From contig NC_087062.1 of NCBI RefSeq assembly GCF_963678635.1, positions 92,727,845 through 92,791,844 of the forward strand: a DNA stretch of 64,000 bases. The letters are read 5' to 3'. Shown one piece after another: positions 20,576-32,340 of this stretch. Origin of the DNA: Symsagittifera roscoffensis. Its lineage: Eukaryota; Xenacoelomorpha; Acoela; Convolutidae. The stretch's first letter is position 1, and each line of letters opens with the position of its first letter. Below the pieces are notes generated by a model, which ran no database searches, had not been told where the DNA came from, and saw only the letters and a program-made list of their open reading frames with translations. The translations under genes and the position numbers were made by a program.

Positions 20576-22257
20576 ATGAAACTAGACAAGTCTAGGATAC
20601 CTAAACTAAGTGATAGCTCTAGGAAATTCATACCAGAGAAACAGAGAAAAGCAATGAACGACCCTTTTGTGGAAGGGATCACACGAACCAGGACTGACAA
20701 AGGAAAGAAAGTTTCAGGCATAATGGTTGAAACCAGGAGGCAAAAGTCCTCAGAAGGACAGAGGGCAAGGTTAGAGGTAGAGGTCCATCCGGACCCTGCC
20801 ATGGATGAGAACCCGGAGGAACATGGAGCGGAAGGGAGAGGAAACAGAAGATTGGCGAGTGAATCTACTCCGGTAGAACAAGGCCAAGAATTTGCCACTT
20901 GCACCGGGACCCTGGCCCGAGAAGAGATGTCGGAACTGTCCAACATCTCTACTGAAAATGTGGCGACTACAAGATCACCCACAGACAACATCATGATGCT
21001 TGGCGCGACGGAGAAACCGGCAACGTCCTCATCGTTTTCAGAAAGAGTGAAGAACACTTTCGGAAACTTCTTTCCATTTACAATGGGAATGGGTACAGGC
21101 GATGAAGCAGAAAGCCAGGAAGAAGAACGATGACGGGCAAGATCACTTTGGATCTCAAGTCAGCCTCAATAGCTCGACCCAGGAGAATGACGCATATACC
21201 GATAGAGAGACTGGTACCATGGACCAATTTGGTGCAGTGAGGACAATAAGCAAGACCACAAACGGATCAGGCCAGTCAGGAGACTTTTGAACATGACGAA
21301 TTCGGAAATGCGAACTTCCAAGAATAGAAACACAGGGATATGTGACGCACCTGCGGACCCAGAAGTGGATCACGAAAAGGCGTCGAGGCAAGGAATCAAA
21401 GCCCGAATCTCGACCAGCACCAAGCTATCTGGGATCGACAGGTTGACACCGCCACTTGTGACGCCATTAGTAGATAACGGAGCATCAATTGAAGAAGCCT
21501 TGACCAACATAGTGGTCAGCATAGGAGAACAAATTGATCAGATGTCCTTAAGAATGAGTAAACTAGAAAGGGCAGTCCACGCCGAGAGAGAAAATCTGCG
21601 GGAAGAGATCAATCGCAACAGACAAGAAGTTAAAAGAAGCAAAAACGCTTGAAGGAGAGAACGGATAAACACTTGGCAAAGAACTTGTCGCAAATGACGA
21701 GGGAAGTTGAGCAGAGAGAGCTACGATTGAGAGACGACATGGAGAAGTTGAGAATTCAACAAGAGCAGACTCTTGGGACTCTTGACACGAAGATAGATGC
21801 GATGATGGAGGGGAGAACTCAGGCTATCATGGATAGGTTGGACGGGCTACTAGGCAGCAGGAGTGGGTCAAAGAATGGGGAATCGAACTCGGGAGAACCC
21901 AACAGGGAGCCGCCGAGGGGGAACTTCAATGAACAACAGAATAGGAGGAGGGCATATGGATCCACTAGAGGAAGGGGCAGTTCATCAAACTATGCCACAG
22001 GGGACAATAGATCACGGGGCCCAAACATCAGAGGAAGCTCAACTGGCAACAGACAGACCTCAGACGAACGACCTACGCAAGATAAATATGCGACTGAAAG
22101 ATGTGATTCTAGAATCAAGAGTCATGCGAGTCAAGGAAGAAACAATCCCAGCAATTCGGACAGGAGGAAAAATCCAGAGCCTTTATCTGGGGCAATGATA
22201 CTCAAGCGGGGCATTCAAGAGACGCTACATCAATGGCCACAGCCTTTGAACCTCTGA
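20576..22257 (+). pseudogene. gag: Gag N-terminal region, copy B1
   Basis: Fuller N-terminus than copy A: it begins MKLDKSRIPKLSDSSRKFIP, basic, then the acidic Ser/Thr region (from about 20800), the coiled coil (QMSLRMSKLERAVHAEREN at about 21535) and the Gly/Arg/Ser-rich stretch. Four frames are used: 20576-21133, 21102-21290, 21287-21652 and 21649-22257. The ATG at 20576 follows an AT-rich leader end (taaattaaaa) and is the only plausible start. It probably acts as matrix-like Gag; no myristoylation Gly at position 2 is present. Confidence 0.8.
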
Positions 22258-23158
22258 ACAGGTCTTTAGAAACATTCCTTACGAAGTTATCTAGAACCAC
22301 TGAACGTAGTGAAAAGTCCAGTAGGGTTTTAAGAAACCAAGATGCTATAAAGACGAATCTGATGGCTGTATTGATACCTGGATAGAAGTGATGAAACTGC
22401 ATTTTGAAGAAGAGGACTTGCCAGAAAGACAAGAATGCAGTGCTCTTATCAGCAACTTGGAAGGAACAGCCCTAAACTGTGTGATGGCCAAAAAGCAAAA
22501 TCAGCGGGATACTGCTGAGAAAATCTTTGAAATCTTGTTAAATCGTTTTTGGCTCAGGGGTGCAAGGACACCCAGCAATGATGCGCTTCGAGAAACGGAG
22601 GCAACGTGAAAATGAGACGATAGACAAGTTTCTAGACAATTTGGAGATGCTGATTAGGTGTAGCCAACCAGATTAGTCGAACAGAAGAAGGAACCTGGCA
22701 GTAGCCTCAAAATTCATCGATAGTGTGAAGAATGATGAGCTTCGAACAATGTTAGCGACACATTACACACCATTCTCAACCAATGCGCCAACACCAGAGG
22801 AAAAGAGACTCAAGTCAAAAAATATCTTTTGCTGAAGCCTCCATCGAGATCTGGATATTACAAAAACAATTATGTCAATTTTAACAATGGACCAGCAAAC
22901 CAAGGAAACAACTGGTACAAACCAAGGGACGATATGGACAAGACACGCTCTTGTGCAAATTTCAGTTCGACGGACTATCATGTGTCGGCAAGCCCAACCT
23001 ACAAACAGGGCATGAAAGCAATAGGCTTCAGCCTCGAGGAAGAATATGCGTCAGAGGTTGATCAAGAAGATTTCATGAGAGGAGTAATTGCGAAATTCGG
23101 CCCAAGGTGTTTTTTCTGTAACTTGGAAGGTCATTTTAAATTGGATTGTCCACATTAA
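22230..23158 (+). pseudogene. gag: Gag capsid and nucleocapsid, copy B1
   Basis: The capsid region starts near 22340 (CIDTWIEVMKLHFEEED) and shifts frame at the T5 run 22546-22550, as in copy A. More breaks follow near 22610 and 22800. The nucleocapsid frame (22829-23158) has the first knuckle ruined (CANFSSTDYHVSAS, two Cys lost) but the second complete (CFFCNLEGHFKLDC), the reverse of copy A. The two copies have thus decayed independently from an ancestor with two knuckles. Confidence 0.85.
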
Positions 23159-24330
23159 GCATCCAAGGTATGAGGTAGCTTTATCGGGCGTGAAAGCCAG
23201 CGAGGCTCGCCTGTTGAGTGAAGCGGAGGCACGCAGAAAAGAAATACCGCAAGAGTTGGCAACGAAGAAGATGCAGGCGGTAACGAAAGAGATACGTAAA
23301 CCGGAACCGGTGACTGCAGTGGATGACTTCAAGACCGACTATAGGGCAGCCGCGAGGGATGCTCTAAATAGAGTCCAGCAGGAATTGGTGACGAAGGAGA
23401 TCGAACAGAAGGTGAAGCTCGAACTAGAGAATGAGAAAATTCAGGAAGGGCTAATTGCCTTCGAGGCATCAGAAGTCGAAAAAACGAAATCACCGAGTAG
23501 TTTGAGCATGAAACTAAATGTGATCTCTGGACAGACGTTCGGGATGGTGCCACAAGGAAGCAGAATACAGTCAATAATTTCAGTTGCGGGGCATCAGGTG
23601 ATCAGGAACCTAAGTGAACCCTCAGAGTTCACTATGATGCATTTAGACACATATGCAGGTTATCTGAGAAAGGTAGAGCCACGCACTGAGTCGAGGGCTG
23701 TACAAGTTGTTGACGAAAGGTGGCCCTCGAACGAAGAAACTCCACGGGCGTTACGTGTAAGTCTATGGACCTTATCAAGTGATGTTTAACGTTGACGGGA
23801 TAAGTATCTACACTAGGACCTACGCCACAACAGATAGCGACCAAATGGGGCAGATCTATTTGGGACAGGAAGAACTCAAGGTCTGCAGAGTTGGCCATGA
23901 CGCCATGATGGAGCAAGACGCGGTTCACATTGGATACGAAGCAGACGTGCCTGCACATCTGCTCGACACTAACGGAAAGAGAATCGGAGTCACAGGGCTT
24001 CTGGACACAGGAGCGGTAGTGAGCGTGATGCCGATAAAAATTTGGGAAAGAATGGGCTTCACGAGGGAAAACCTAAGTCCGACGAATCTCCGACTGGCGG
24101 CAGCCAATCCAGGAGCGATTTACGTAGCCGGAAGAACACCAATAACGGTCCTCCACATGGGAGAACGAGATCTTTGTATGAGCTTCCTGGTGGTAGAGAA
24201 TTTGGACCAATCCGACCAGTTCATCTTGGGCAGAGACTTTTCCCGGAATTTTGACGTGATGATTGACTTGAACAACGGTCTAATAAGGATTAGAAACCCA
24301 GACCGGGAGTATGTTAAAAAAACCAATTAA
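23088..24330 (+). pseudogene. pol: Protease region, copy B1
   Basis: Frames 23088-23789 (helical region) and 23779-24330 (protease). The DTG active site is in LLDTGAVVSVMP at about 23998-24012, and the FILGRDF motif, lost in copy A, is present at about 24222. The 17-residue segment after WERMG absent from copy A is also here. The helical part breaks near 23705-23780 where QVVDERWPS replaces the parental reading. This is the more complete protease in the window. Confidence 0.88.
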
Positions 24331-24703
24331 TAGAATAATAACAGATGAAAACAAGGTACCAATCTTTTTAGATAGAAAGGTAAAACTACAGCCGGGACAG
24401 GCTGTAGTAGCAATTTTTAGAATGAAGAAGTTGAATTCGTTAAGTGATAGTAAACAGGTTTGTTTGGTACCGAACCCAAATAGTCAAAGTTCAATAATTT
24501 TAGGCCGGAGCTTCGCGGTAACTCGAAACGGACTGTGTGTCAGTGTGATATTGAACACACTGGACACCACGGTTTCAATCCAGCGTGGAAAGAAACTTGA
24601 TTACGCTGTGCCAATGAGGACCGACTATAAAGAGACACAAAATTTGAAGAAATTTAGTATGAAAGACTGTCCTTATCATGCCAATAAAGATAAAACTTTT
24701 TAA
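24311..24703 (+). pseudogene. pol: Protease-RT spacer region, copy B1
   Basis: A 130-codon frame equivalent to 12098-12529, with KVKLQPGQAVVAIFRMKK and IILGRSFAVTRNGLCV. It overlaps the protease frame by 20 bp and is joined to it by a frameshift in an A run (gttaaaaaaacc at about 24313). It ends 326 bp before the next RT frame; that interval holds degraded RT N-terminus (24731-25020). Confidence 0.68.
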
Positions 24704-24730
24704 AAAATAAATGAAATAAAATCTATTCAT

Positions 24731-25585
24731 AATGAAGTCCGACATAGACGACGGCTTGTCGAGCTGCTCAAAGTCTCCGGCACACCTCTTGTCATATGAA
24801 CTCGAATCTGACAAACTGGTTTTGCCAGAAATAGAACACTTAAAACGGAAAAAAGGCGAGGGATGTTTTGAATCATTGCGGGCGTTTTAAATCGGACGCG
24901 GATGTATTTTCAAAACATAAGGCGGATATCGGTTGTTGTAATATCGTCAAACACGAGATTGAACTAAAGGAAGGCGCCGTTCCCCATAGGGAAGGCGCAA
25001 GACGAATGACGCCACATAAATCGGAAGCGTGCCGAGCGGAAATATAAATGTTGCTCGAATACGACATGATAGAGCCCTCGAAATTGCCCTGGGCTTGCGG
25101 GTTAGTCATGGCAAAAAAAGAAGGACGCAGCTTAGGTTCTGTTGCGACTTTCATTACTTGAATGCAGTGACAATAAAAGATGCGTACCCGATACCGCGAA
25201 TAGACGAGAGCTTCTCAAAACTTCGTGACGCCAATTTCTTCACCACACTGGACTTGGGATCTGCCTTCTGGCAGGTATCTCTGCGGAAGAAGGATAGAGA
25301 AAAGACCAGATTCGCATGTGAATTGGTTTTTACCAGTAGAAGAGGATGCCCTTCGGCTTGTGCAACGCAACGGCCACTTTTCAAAGACTGATGGCTCAGG
25401 CTTTGACCAGAGTGACGAAGAAGTACGGGAACCTTGTGATGTGTTACATGGATGACGTTGTCATAGCAACACCCACCCTGGAAGAACACATTGATTGGCT
25501 CGAGGAGGTCTTTGGCTGCATGAAGAGAGCAGGCTCGATATGCAAACCATCGAAATGTGAGATCCTCAGGGATTCAATCAAGTAG
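24731..25585 (+). pseudogene. pol: Reverse transcriptase, copy B1
   Basis: Frames 25029-25391 and 25346-25585. Visible are AYPIPRIDESFSKLRDANFF, TTLDLGSAFWQVSL with the first catalytic Asp, MPFGLCNATATFQRLM, and MCYMDDVVIATPTL with the YMDD box at 25445-25456. An in-frame TAG follows IK at about 25583. The N-terminal part (24731-25020) is present as disrupted sequence related to 11639-12052. Copy A reads YVDD instead of YMDD. Confidence 0.92.
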
Positions 25586-25594
25586 CTAGGAAGA

Positions 25595-26029
25595 ATGGTG
25601 GACAGGCATGGCGTGAGGCTGGAGCCGGAAGCAGTAGAGGCTGTGCTGACATGGAAGGCTCACAGAACGGACACACAACTCATGAGCTTCCTAGGATTCG
25701 CCAATTATTACCATGAGTTCATAAAAGGATATGCAGACAAGGTGTATCCCATGCAGAAGCTGATGCGCAACAAAGAAAAGAAGTTCGAATGGAACGAAGA
25801 AGCACAAGCTGGCTTCGAGAACATAAAGCGGGAACTGTGCGAAGCGCCAGTGCTAGGAATGCCTACAGAGAATGGCATGTATGTTCTTGACTCAAACGCA
25901 TCAGTAGTAGCCATCTCAGGAAAACTGCATCAGGAGCAGGAATGGAATGGAAGAACAGTTCTCCGTCCCATTGCATTTGGCAGCAAGGTATTAAGTGACA
26001 CTGAGATGAAAGATGGTTCAGATGGATGA
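25595..26029 (+). pseudogene. pol: RT thumb and truncated RNase H, copy B1
   Basis: RT connection (FLGFANYYHEFIKGYADK) and RNase H start (YVLDSNASVVAISGKLHQEQ). The first catalytic Asp is changed to Asn (SNAS here, TDAS in copy A and SDAS in B2). It stops at YGS/DGS beside EMK, where a deletion joins RNase H to the Ser-rich linker. The same deletion junction is in B2 (30960), so B1 and B2 descend from an already deleted parent. Confidence 0.85.
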
Positions 26030-26927
26030 ACAGAACGCACAGAACTGATCCAGTGGAGGGAACGTGCTCCATCGCAGTTTCTTCAATTGACGACAAATCC
26101 CGGAATTCAGGAATCGACACCTACTCAGACAGGAACTCGAGCTCAGGATCGGAACTGTCGGAGCTAGCGATCCACGCACTACTACTGGAGGCTCGAGCAA
26201 GGGATCTGGACAGGGAGGTACATCAAGACCTTGACAGTGATCGCTACCTCATATGTGATACAGGATGCGTGATAAACACCAGAATGCTGAAAGCCTCAGC
26301 AAGAAGACTTAGTTCAATGAAAGATTGGAACAGAAGCAAGCCAATCAGGCAGAAATCAAGGAGGGGTTCTTGTTTCTGGAAAAAGAAACTTAGTAAGCGC
26401 TTCACTTGACGAGATGATTAGAAAAGTCTGGACATCCGATTCCAGGCATCCTGAGTTGCCTGTAGAGAAAGCAGCCGAGATAAAGATTCTATCCAAGAAG
26501 GACCCGGTACCCTTGGATCTGTTGCTGCGCTCAAACCTGGTCCAGCAGGAACTCTCTCGCATGAACATAAACAGCCTCTCATTACTGGACAAAACGGTGC
26601 AGGCCACACCGCAAGTGATGCGGATGCTGGGTGGATTGTTTGAAAGAGAAGTGAACAGAGATGACCCCGAGTGGACAGCAGCAGTGGCATCACTGACAGT
26701 CAGCGAGAAGGTGAATATCATGCCGTCAAGACGACAACAAAAAAAATGAAAGGGATTGTAGGACTATAGTTCAGCAACTAGTATCCTCGATACCCCAAAA
26801 CGTCTTGACAAGCACATCATATAAACGGAAAGAACAGGTGAAAGGGACACAAAATAAAACCGTCACCTTCGAGGATCAAGATTAGTGGGGCGAAGAGGTT
26901 GAACGAAGATCAGTGGGGCTTGCACTG
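26030..26927 (+). pseudogene. pol: Rearranged RNase H-integrase linker, copy B1
   Basis: Frames 26026-26409 and 26414-26749. The Ser-rich NSRNSGIDTYSDRNSSSG segment comes first, followed by the part that precedes it in copy A (SRMNINSLSLLDKTVQATPQ), so the linker is in shuffled order. It ends in disrupted sequence related to KTVTF...DQD and then runs into the 147-bp repeat. No enzyme motif is present. Confidence 0.65.
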
Positions 26928-27076
26928 TTGAAAACTAAAATTTATGAATTTCTTTGTTCTGATTTTGATCATTAAAAAAAACTTGCATGTATTTTGATCA
27001 AAAATATTAGAAAAACAGTATATTAAGATTGTTAAAAGTACTCACCGCCTACGCAATTTTCTTTTTATGGTAATGA
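26928..27076 (+). repeat. 147-bp dispersed repeat inside copy B1 pol
   Basis: AT-rich sequence starting CTTGCACTGTTGAAAA and ending TTTATGGTAATGACGT interrupts the linker. Related copies are at about 30105-30245 and, shorter, about 52765-52882. B2 does not have it at the equivalent site. It is non-coding. I see no clear terminal inverted repeats or target duplication. Confidence 0.65.
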
Positions 27077-27097
27077 CGTGCTAGGAGAAATGACCGC

Positions 27098-28069
27098 ATG
27101 ACAAGCAACCTGAAAAAATGGATTGAAAATGGAGCTCCGGACAAAGGTGACCTGGAGGAAGACCGTTACCGCATTCTGAGAAAGTACTTTATGCAGAAAG
27201 AGGGAAGGTTATATCTGAACAAGGAGGGAATTGTGGCTCGTAAGAGAAGAAAAGAAGACAAGGTCCTCAACAAATACAACGCGATAGTGTTGCCGCAATT
27301 CTATCAGACAGAACTTTTATTCAGTTCACATGATCAGATGGGCCATCAGGGAATCGAAAAAGTATACCAGAGTATCTCGAAACGCTTTGAGTGGCCTGGA
27401 ATGAAAAAGGCATGCGAGAAGTGGGTAACAGCATGTCTGGCATACCAACAGGTCAAGGATCCAAGAAAATTGCGATTTCCCTTGCAGTCGATTGAGTCAT
27501 CTGAATTCAACGAGGTGGTGCAGATTGATCAACAAAAGTCAGGTATGCTAGTCAGTGGTCACACTCAAGTCTTGGTCATGATATATCACTTCACGAAGTA
27601 TGCAGAGGGCGTGCCCTGCATAACTGCCTCAGCAGAAGAGATGTGCGATCACCTTATCAGTATATGGATAGCGAAACATGGTTGTCCAAGGACATTTCAA
27701 TCGGATAATGGAACAGACTTTGTGGGAGAACTTACGAAAGAGCTCATTAGACGTTCACAGGTGGATCAAAATCACTCCGCGACATACCATCCCCAGACGA
27801 ATGGCTTAGTGGAAAGGCAAAGTCCAACGTTAGTGTCAATGCTGAGGGTATATTGTTCCAGGTACATGACCGATTGGGACAGATATCTTCCACAGGTGAT
27901 GGGAACCTACAACAGAACGCAATACTCCACCACCGGAGTTAGTCCACACATGATGTTAACCGGACACGAGAAGTCTATGACCTTGACTTTCTTTTACCCA
28001 GAGTTTGAGGGGAAGAAAACATCACCACAAGTCTACGTAAGGGATGTGATTAGACGTCAACAAGATTAA
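27098..28069 (+). pseudogene. pol: Integrase, copy B1
   Basis: A 323-codon frame, nearly the whole integrase. The zinc domain reads HDQMGHQGIEKVYQ...CEKWVTACLAYQQVK, with the last Cys changed to Tyr. Catalytic residues are the Asp in QIDQQKSG, the Asp in FQSDNGTDF and the Glu in GLVERQSPTL. The frame ends in the DVIRRQQD region and is picked up, after a break, by the GPY/F piece at 28242. Integrase joins element DNA to the host chromosome; the lost Cys would weaken the zinc domain. Confidence 0.92.
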
Positions 28070-28614
28070 ACGACTTGTGTAGACGGAATACTCAGCAGGC
28101 ACAGGCAAGGCAGAGGAAAAAATTCGATAAAAAGCAGCTGGTGCACAAGCTTACTCGGTAGGAGACTACGTATGGGTGATTCAGAACGTTATACCACCAA
28201 AAGGAACAATAAAGCTCCTAAAAATGTAGAAGGGACCCTTCGTGATAACGGAAGTGCACCAAGAGGGATGTTTTTATAGATTGAGTACCGGCCGAGCCGC
28301 TCACTACGAAAACATTAAGCCATACAACCCATCGACAGAAAACTGGTGTATACCTGCAGACATGGAAGAGGGGGATTATCTGATGATGGAACCTACTTGT
28401 GAGGTCAATGAGAAAGGCACCAAGGGAAAGAACGATGGAAATGAGGTCGTAGAGGAAGGATCAAGTGCACCACTGGACCTGGATCCCAACGAGGTGATTG
28501 AAGTAGATGAAGAAACCTTACCCTACGCTGAAGAGAACTGGCATGACCCCGAACAAATGGAGGTCCCCAAGAATTTGAAACCAGATCAGCCGTTTACAAT
28601 ACAGACTCGATAGA
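28070..28614 (+). pseudogene. pol: GPY/F module and post-integrase acidic region, copy B1
   Basis: The frame 28242-28613 starts within the GPY/F module (MITEVHQEGCFYRLSTGRAA, HYENIKPYNPS) and runs into the acidic tail (DLDPNEVIEVDEETLPYAEE). The interval 28070-28240 is disrupted integrase C-terminus with a stop (aaatgtagaagg, TAG in place of TGG). It ends with a stop before RVTGQDS. Confidence 0.75.
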
Positions 28615-29107
28615 GTGACAGGACAAGACTCACGAAGAATTATAATTCTCATGGAGATGACTTCGCAACAAGGACTGAAGAAGCGGCACGTGGACCCGGA
28701 AAACCTAGTCTTGTCCTTGACGAGATTGAGAGACTTCCTTGTGGAAAGGGAAGTGAAGGAACTCTCGCTTTCAGTGTACAATCCGAACAGAGGACGACTG
28801 CATCCACGGGAGCTGTATGCACTGACACATGTAATCTTTTCTGATACTACTATACAAGTATACTTACATAAGAAGAGTTGTTGAAGTATAGGCTGAGTTT
28901 AGGTTGCACGCAGGAAGGCGTCATACTAAATGTGTGTTGTATGTGATATGTGTGTTATATTATGTTATGAGTTATGTTTTTGAGACCCTGGGTAAGAAGG
29001 AATTAGTGACCATGAATAACCGAATGACGATCTTAGGAATATATCCGAAGTTTGGACGGTCCATTCTTAGGTCGAAATCCAAAATTTTAGCAACAAACCG
29101 ATTTTAA
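28615..29107 (+). pseudogene. Macro-domain C-terminal fragment, copy B1
   Basis: Residues KRHVDPENLVLSLTRLRDFL onward duplicate the C-terminal half of the macro-like domain at 33354-33938, including VEREVKELSLSVYNPNRGRL and ALTHVIFSDTTIQV. The N-terminal half is removed by a deletion of about 800 bp relative to B2. The frame 28904-29107 downstream, also seen in B2 at 33896-34114, is short and not recognised. Confidence 0.7.
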
Positions 29108-29117
29108 AAAATTTGAT

Positions 29118-29268
29118 ATGAACGAATACATGGACCTGGCAGAGGCGTACGTAGGACCGATGATAGATGCGATCTATCGCCGGCTGATGGATCGAGGCTT
29201 GCTCTGGAGGACCTAGAGGTAGTCATGTTGCTGGCCTTCTTAATAAACATCTTGGGGCATGATAACCG
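29118..29268 (+). pseudogene. Small helical accessory ORF, copy B1
   Basis: Encodes YMDLAEAY.. and, after a frameshift, EDLEVVMLLAFLINILGH, as in 34266-34525 of B2. It breaks at 29255-29285 and continues into sequence of the 1.3-kb repeat family. Function unknown. Confidence 0.5.
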
Positions 29269-29269
29269 T

Positions 29270-29690
29270 GAGGAACGCCCGTTTTTCTGGTACGAATGGA
29301 TATCCCAATCCAAGTCTGGCACATGGTGGAGGTGATGCGCAGGGGTTTCAACGAACATCATATAACGAAAGTACCCTTGACAGTGAACCAACTTGGAGAA
29401 ATGCAAATGATGGAGGAAAAAGGCAGAGCAGGTGGGAATGAACTTCCCCGAATACCCAGACTCTAGATATGTGGCTCAATCATTCGACGATTTTCTCTTT
29501 CCTAGGGAAGAGTGACCTGTGGACAACCCAATTACCATCGAAGAAGATGAAGGGGTTTCTCTGAGCCAAGAACTCCAGTCAGCGAACCACCACGACAACC
29601 TCCAGTGATGGAGGCAAGACCAGCTTTGCGCTCCATTGAGAACTTGCTAAATTTTGAGAACTCAGCTGCTCGACAGCTCTTTGATTTGTA
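29270..29690 (+). pseudogene. Fragment of the 1.3-kb repeat gene family
   Basis: About 420 bp closely matching the coding part of the array at 47606-52330. In one frame it reads VFLVRMDIPIQVWHMVEVMR, then QLGEMQMMEEKGRAGGNELP. A later segment, with a frameshift and stop, encodes the SQELQSANHH version of the array's SEPRTPVSEPP peptide. A polyadenylation-like aataaa lies at about 29690. It is the closest to an unexpanded, in-frame version of the family: the array units have a 7-base longer reading around 48075. Confidence 0.6.
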
Positions 29691-29699
29691 AATAAATTG

Positions 29700-30587
29700 G
29701 TTGTTGTCTCGTGTTTTGTAATTTAATCTTTTTGCATCAAGTAGTTTTATTTTAAAGAGAGCAACAAAGAGATAGAATAAGAGATCATAGAAAAATTTGT
29801 TAAAAAAATGCAAAGGTTTTTTTTTAAATTTGTTGAAAATCTTTGTTATAAATCAATCTAATTATGCAATTGGTAATTTTTTTTACAAAATTTGTTGTAG
29901 GGATGGCAAAATACACCAATTTTAACATTTTGCAAAAAACTTAACAACATTTTTGACACATGACAAAAAAATTATCACAATTTTTGCAAACATGTTGAAA
30001 AACTTTACTTCATTTTTTGCGACATGCAAAAAATTTTACGATATTTCTGACACATTACTTCAAATATTTTCGCATTTTAAAAAAAAATGTAACAAGATTT
30101 TCTTGCACTGTTGAAAATAAGAGTTTTTTTGTTCTGATTTTGATCATTAAAAAAATTGCATGTACGTTGATCAAAAAAATTAGAAAAACAGTATATTAAG
30201 ATAGGGAAAAGTAATCACCGCCTACGCAATTTTCTGTTTATGGTAATGACGTCGTTCTATAATTAGAAGGGACGTCACCACCCACGTTATTTTCCTTTTA
30301 TGGTAATGACTGCATCGCCTACGTCATTCATTCGAAATTTTTAGAATTTTCCAGACAAATTTTCAATCAATCAGAACTAAGCAGTTTCAAGACATAGCTT
30401 CGGATCAAAAGTAATTTTTTTTGAAAAAAGTCAATTACAAAACGTTTGAACTTCCTCAAGTTACTCTACGAGAAAAAATAAAATAATCCCTGTGATTTCC
30501 TTATTGAAGAAATAGATGTAGATTCTTACTTTTTTCACAATTTTTTATGTTGTCCAAAATGTTGATGTTTATGTTGTCCAAGAGGCT
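29700..30587. repeat. AT-rich repeat segment shared with 52.3-52.9 kb
   Basis: Non-coding. 29700-30245 is homologous to about 52300-52885, including AACTAATTATGCAATTGGTA-like and CACCAATTTTAACAT blocks, and ends in the 147-bp repeat. 30245-30320 has two imperfect tandem copies of a cacgttattttccttttatggtaatgac unit. From 30320 to 30587 I see nothing recognisable. It separates the two tandem pol copies B1 and B2. Confidence 0.6.
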
Positions 30588-30974
30588 GTGTTGACATGGA
30601 AGGCTCACAGAACGGACACACAACTCATGAGCTGCCTAGGATTCGCCAATTTTTACCATGAGATCATAAAAGGATGTGCAGACAAGGTGTATCCCATGCA
30701 GAAGCTGATGCCCAACATAGGAAAGAAGTTCGAATGGAACGAAGAAGCACAAGCTGGTTTCGAGAACATAAAGCGGGAACTATGCGAAGCGCCAGTGCTA
30801 GGAATGCCTACAGAGAAGGGCATGTATGTTCTTGATTCAGACGCATCAGTAGTAGCCATCTCAGGAAAACTGCATCAGGAGCAGGAATGGAATGGAAGAA
30901 CAGTTCTCCATCCCATTGCATATGGCAGCAAGGTGTTAAGTGACACTGAGATGAAATATGGTTCAGATGGATGA
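30588..30974 (+). pseudogene. pol: RT thumb and truncated RNase H, copy B2
   Basis: Restart of pol in copy B2, beginning abruptly in the RT thumb (LTWKAHRTDTQLMSCLGFAN). RNase H retains the first Asp (VLDSDASVVAISGKL) and has the same junction after EMKYG as B1. It lacks everything upstream, so copy B2 has no gag, protease or RT catalytic core. Offset from B1 is about 4.94 kb here and falls to 4.30 kb by the integrase. Confidence 0.85.
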
Positions 30975-31668
30975 ACAGAACGCACAGAACTGATCCAGTG
31001 AAGGGAACGTGCTCCATCGCAGTTTCTTCAATTGACGACAATTCCCGGAATTCAGGAATCGACACCTACTCAGACAGGAACTCGAGCTCAGGATCGGAAC
31101 TGTCGGAGCTAGCGATCCACACACTACTAGTGGAGGCTCGAGCAAGGGATCTGGACAGGGAGGTACATCAAGACCTTGACAGTGATCGCTACCTCATACT
31201 AGGTGAAAGAGTCTTTGACAACGCAGCAGATGATCTGGAAACAATAGCGGTATCGAAACGTTCGATAAGTTTGTAAGTTTGTTGCCACAAAAAGAGGTAG
31301 TCAGGACTGATCTTCAACCGTTCGAACAAGAAACAGAACCGTTGGCGAAGATTTGGTGCGTTAAGGTGGAAGATGACACGCATCAGCCAGATGAAATGAA
31401 TAGTCATATGAGGGTCATGAAGACGTACTTGAAGGCGAGATACAGACTCTCGGACCTACTAAGAGAAATGACCGCATGACGAGCAACCTGAACAGTTGGA
31501 TCAAAAAAGTGACCTGGAGGAAGACAGTTACCGCATTCTGAGACGGTACTTTATACAGAAAAAGGGGAAGGTTAGATCTGAACAAGGACGAAACAAGGAC
31601 GGAGAAGAGAAGAAGACAAGGTCCTCAACAAATACAACTCTATCAGACAGAACTTTTATTCAGTTCAC
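30971..31668 (+). pseudogene. pol: RNase H-integrase linker, copy B2
   Basis: Frames 30971-31276 (NSRNSGIDTYSDRNSSSG through LILGERVFDNAADDLETIAV) and 31279-31479 (VVRTDLQPFEQETEPLAKIW, KARYRLSDLL). Order here follows copy A, unlike B1. A disrupted stretch at 31480-31668 corresponds to the end of the linker. No catalytic residues. Confidence 0.7.
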
Positions 31669-32340
31669 ATGATCAGATGGGCCATCAGGGAATCGCATGG
31701 ATTGAAAAAGGCATGCGAGAAGTGGGTAACAGCATGTCTGTCATACCAACAGGTCAAGGATCCAAGAAAATTGCGATTTCCCTTGCAGTCGATCGAGTCA
31801 TCTGAATTCAACGAGGTGGTGCAGATTGATCACCAAAAGATTTGTATGACAGACAGTGGTCACAATCAAGTCTTGGTCATGATAGATAACTTCACGAAGT
31901 ATGCAGAGGCCGTGCCCTGCATAACTGCCTCAGCAGAAGAGATGTGCGATCACCTAATCAATACGTGGATAGCGAGATATGGTTGTCCAAGGAAGTTTCA
32001 ATCGGATAACGGAACAGCTTTCGTGGGAAAACTTACGAAAGAGCTCATGAGACGTTCACAGGTGGCTCAAGCTCACTCCGCGACATACCATCCCCAGACG
32101 AATGACTTAGTGGAAAGGCAAAATCGAACGTTAGTGTCGATGCTGAGGGTATATTGTTCCAGGTACATGACCGATTGGGACAGATATCTTCCACAGGTGA
32201 TGGGAACCTACAACAGAACGCAATACTCCACCACCGGAGTTAGTCCACACATGATGTTAACCGGACACGAGAAGTCTATGCCCTTGACTTTTTTTTACCC
32301 AGAGTATGAGGGGAAGAAAACATCACCCAAGTCTACGTAA
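31669..32340 (+). pseudogene. pol: Integrase, copy B2
   Basis: A 223-codon frame that begins inside the zinc domain: the HDQMGH part is frameshifted, and CEKWVTACLSYQQVK again has Tyr for the last Cys. The catalytic Asp (VVQIDHQKI), Asp (FQSDNGTAFV) and Glu (DLVERQNRTL) are all kept. It ends in KTSPKST at a frameshift (tcacccaag, one triplet part lost compared with B1), before the Lys-rich C-terminus. Confidence 0.92.

Noticed and set aside
28242-28613. Chromodomain after integrase
   Set aside because: Sequence after GPY/F is acidic and Pro/Glu-rich with no chromodomain aromatic cage pattern.
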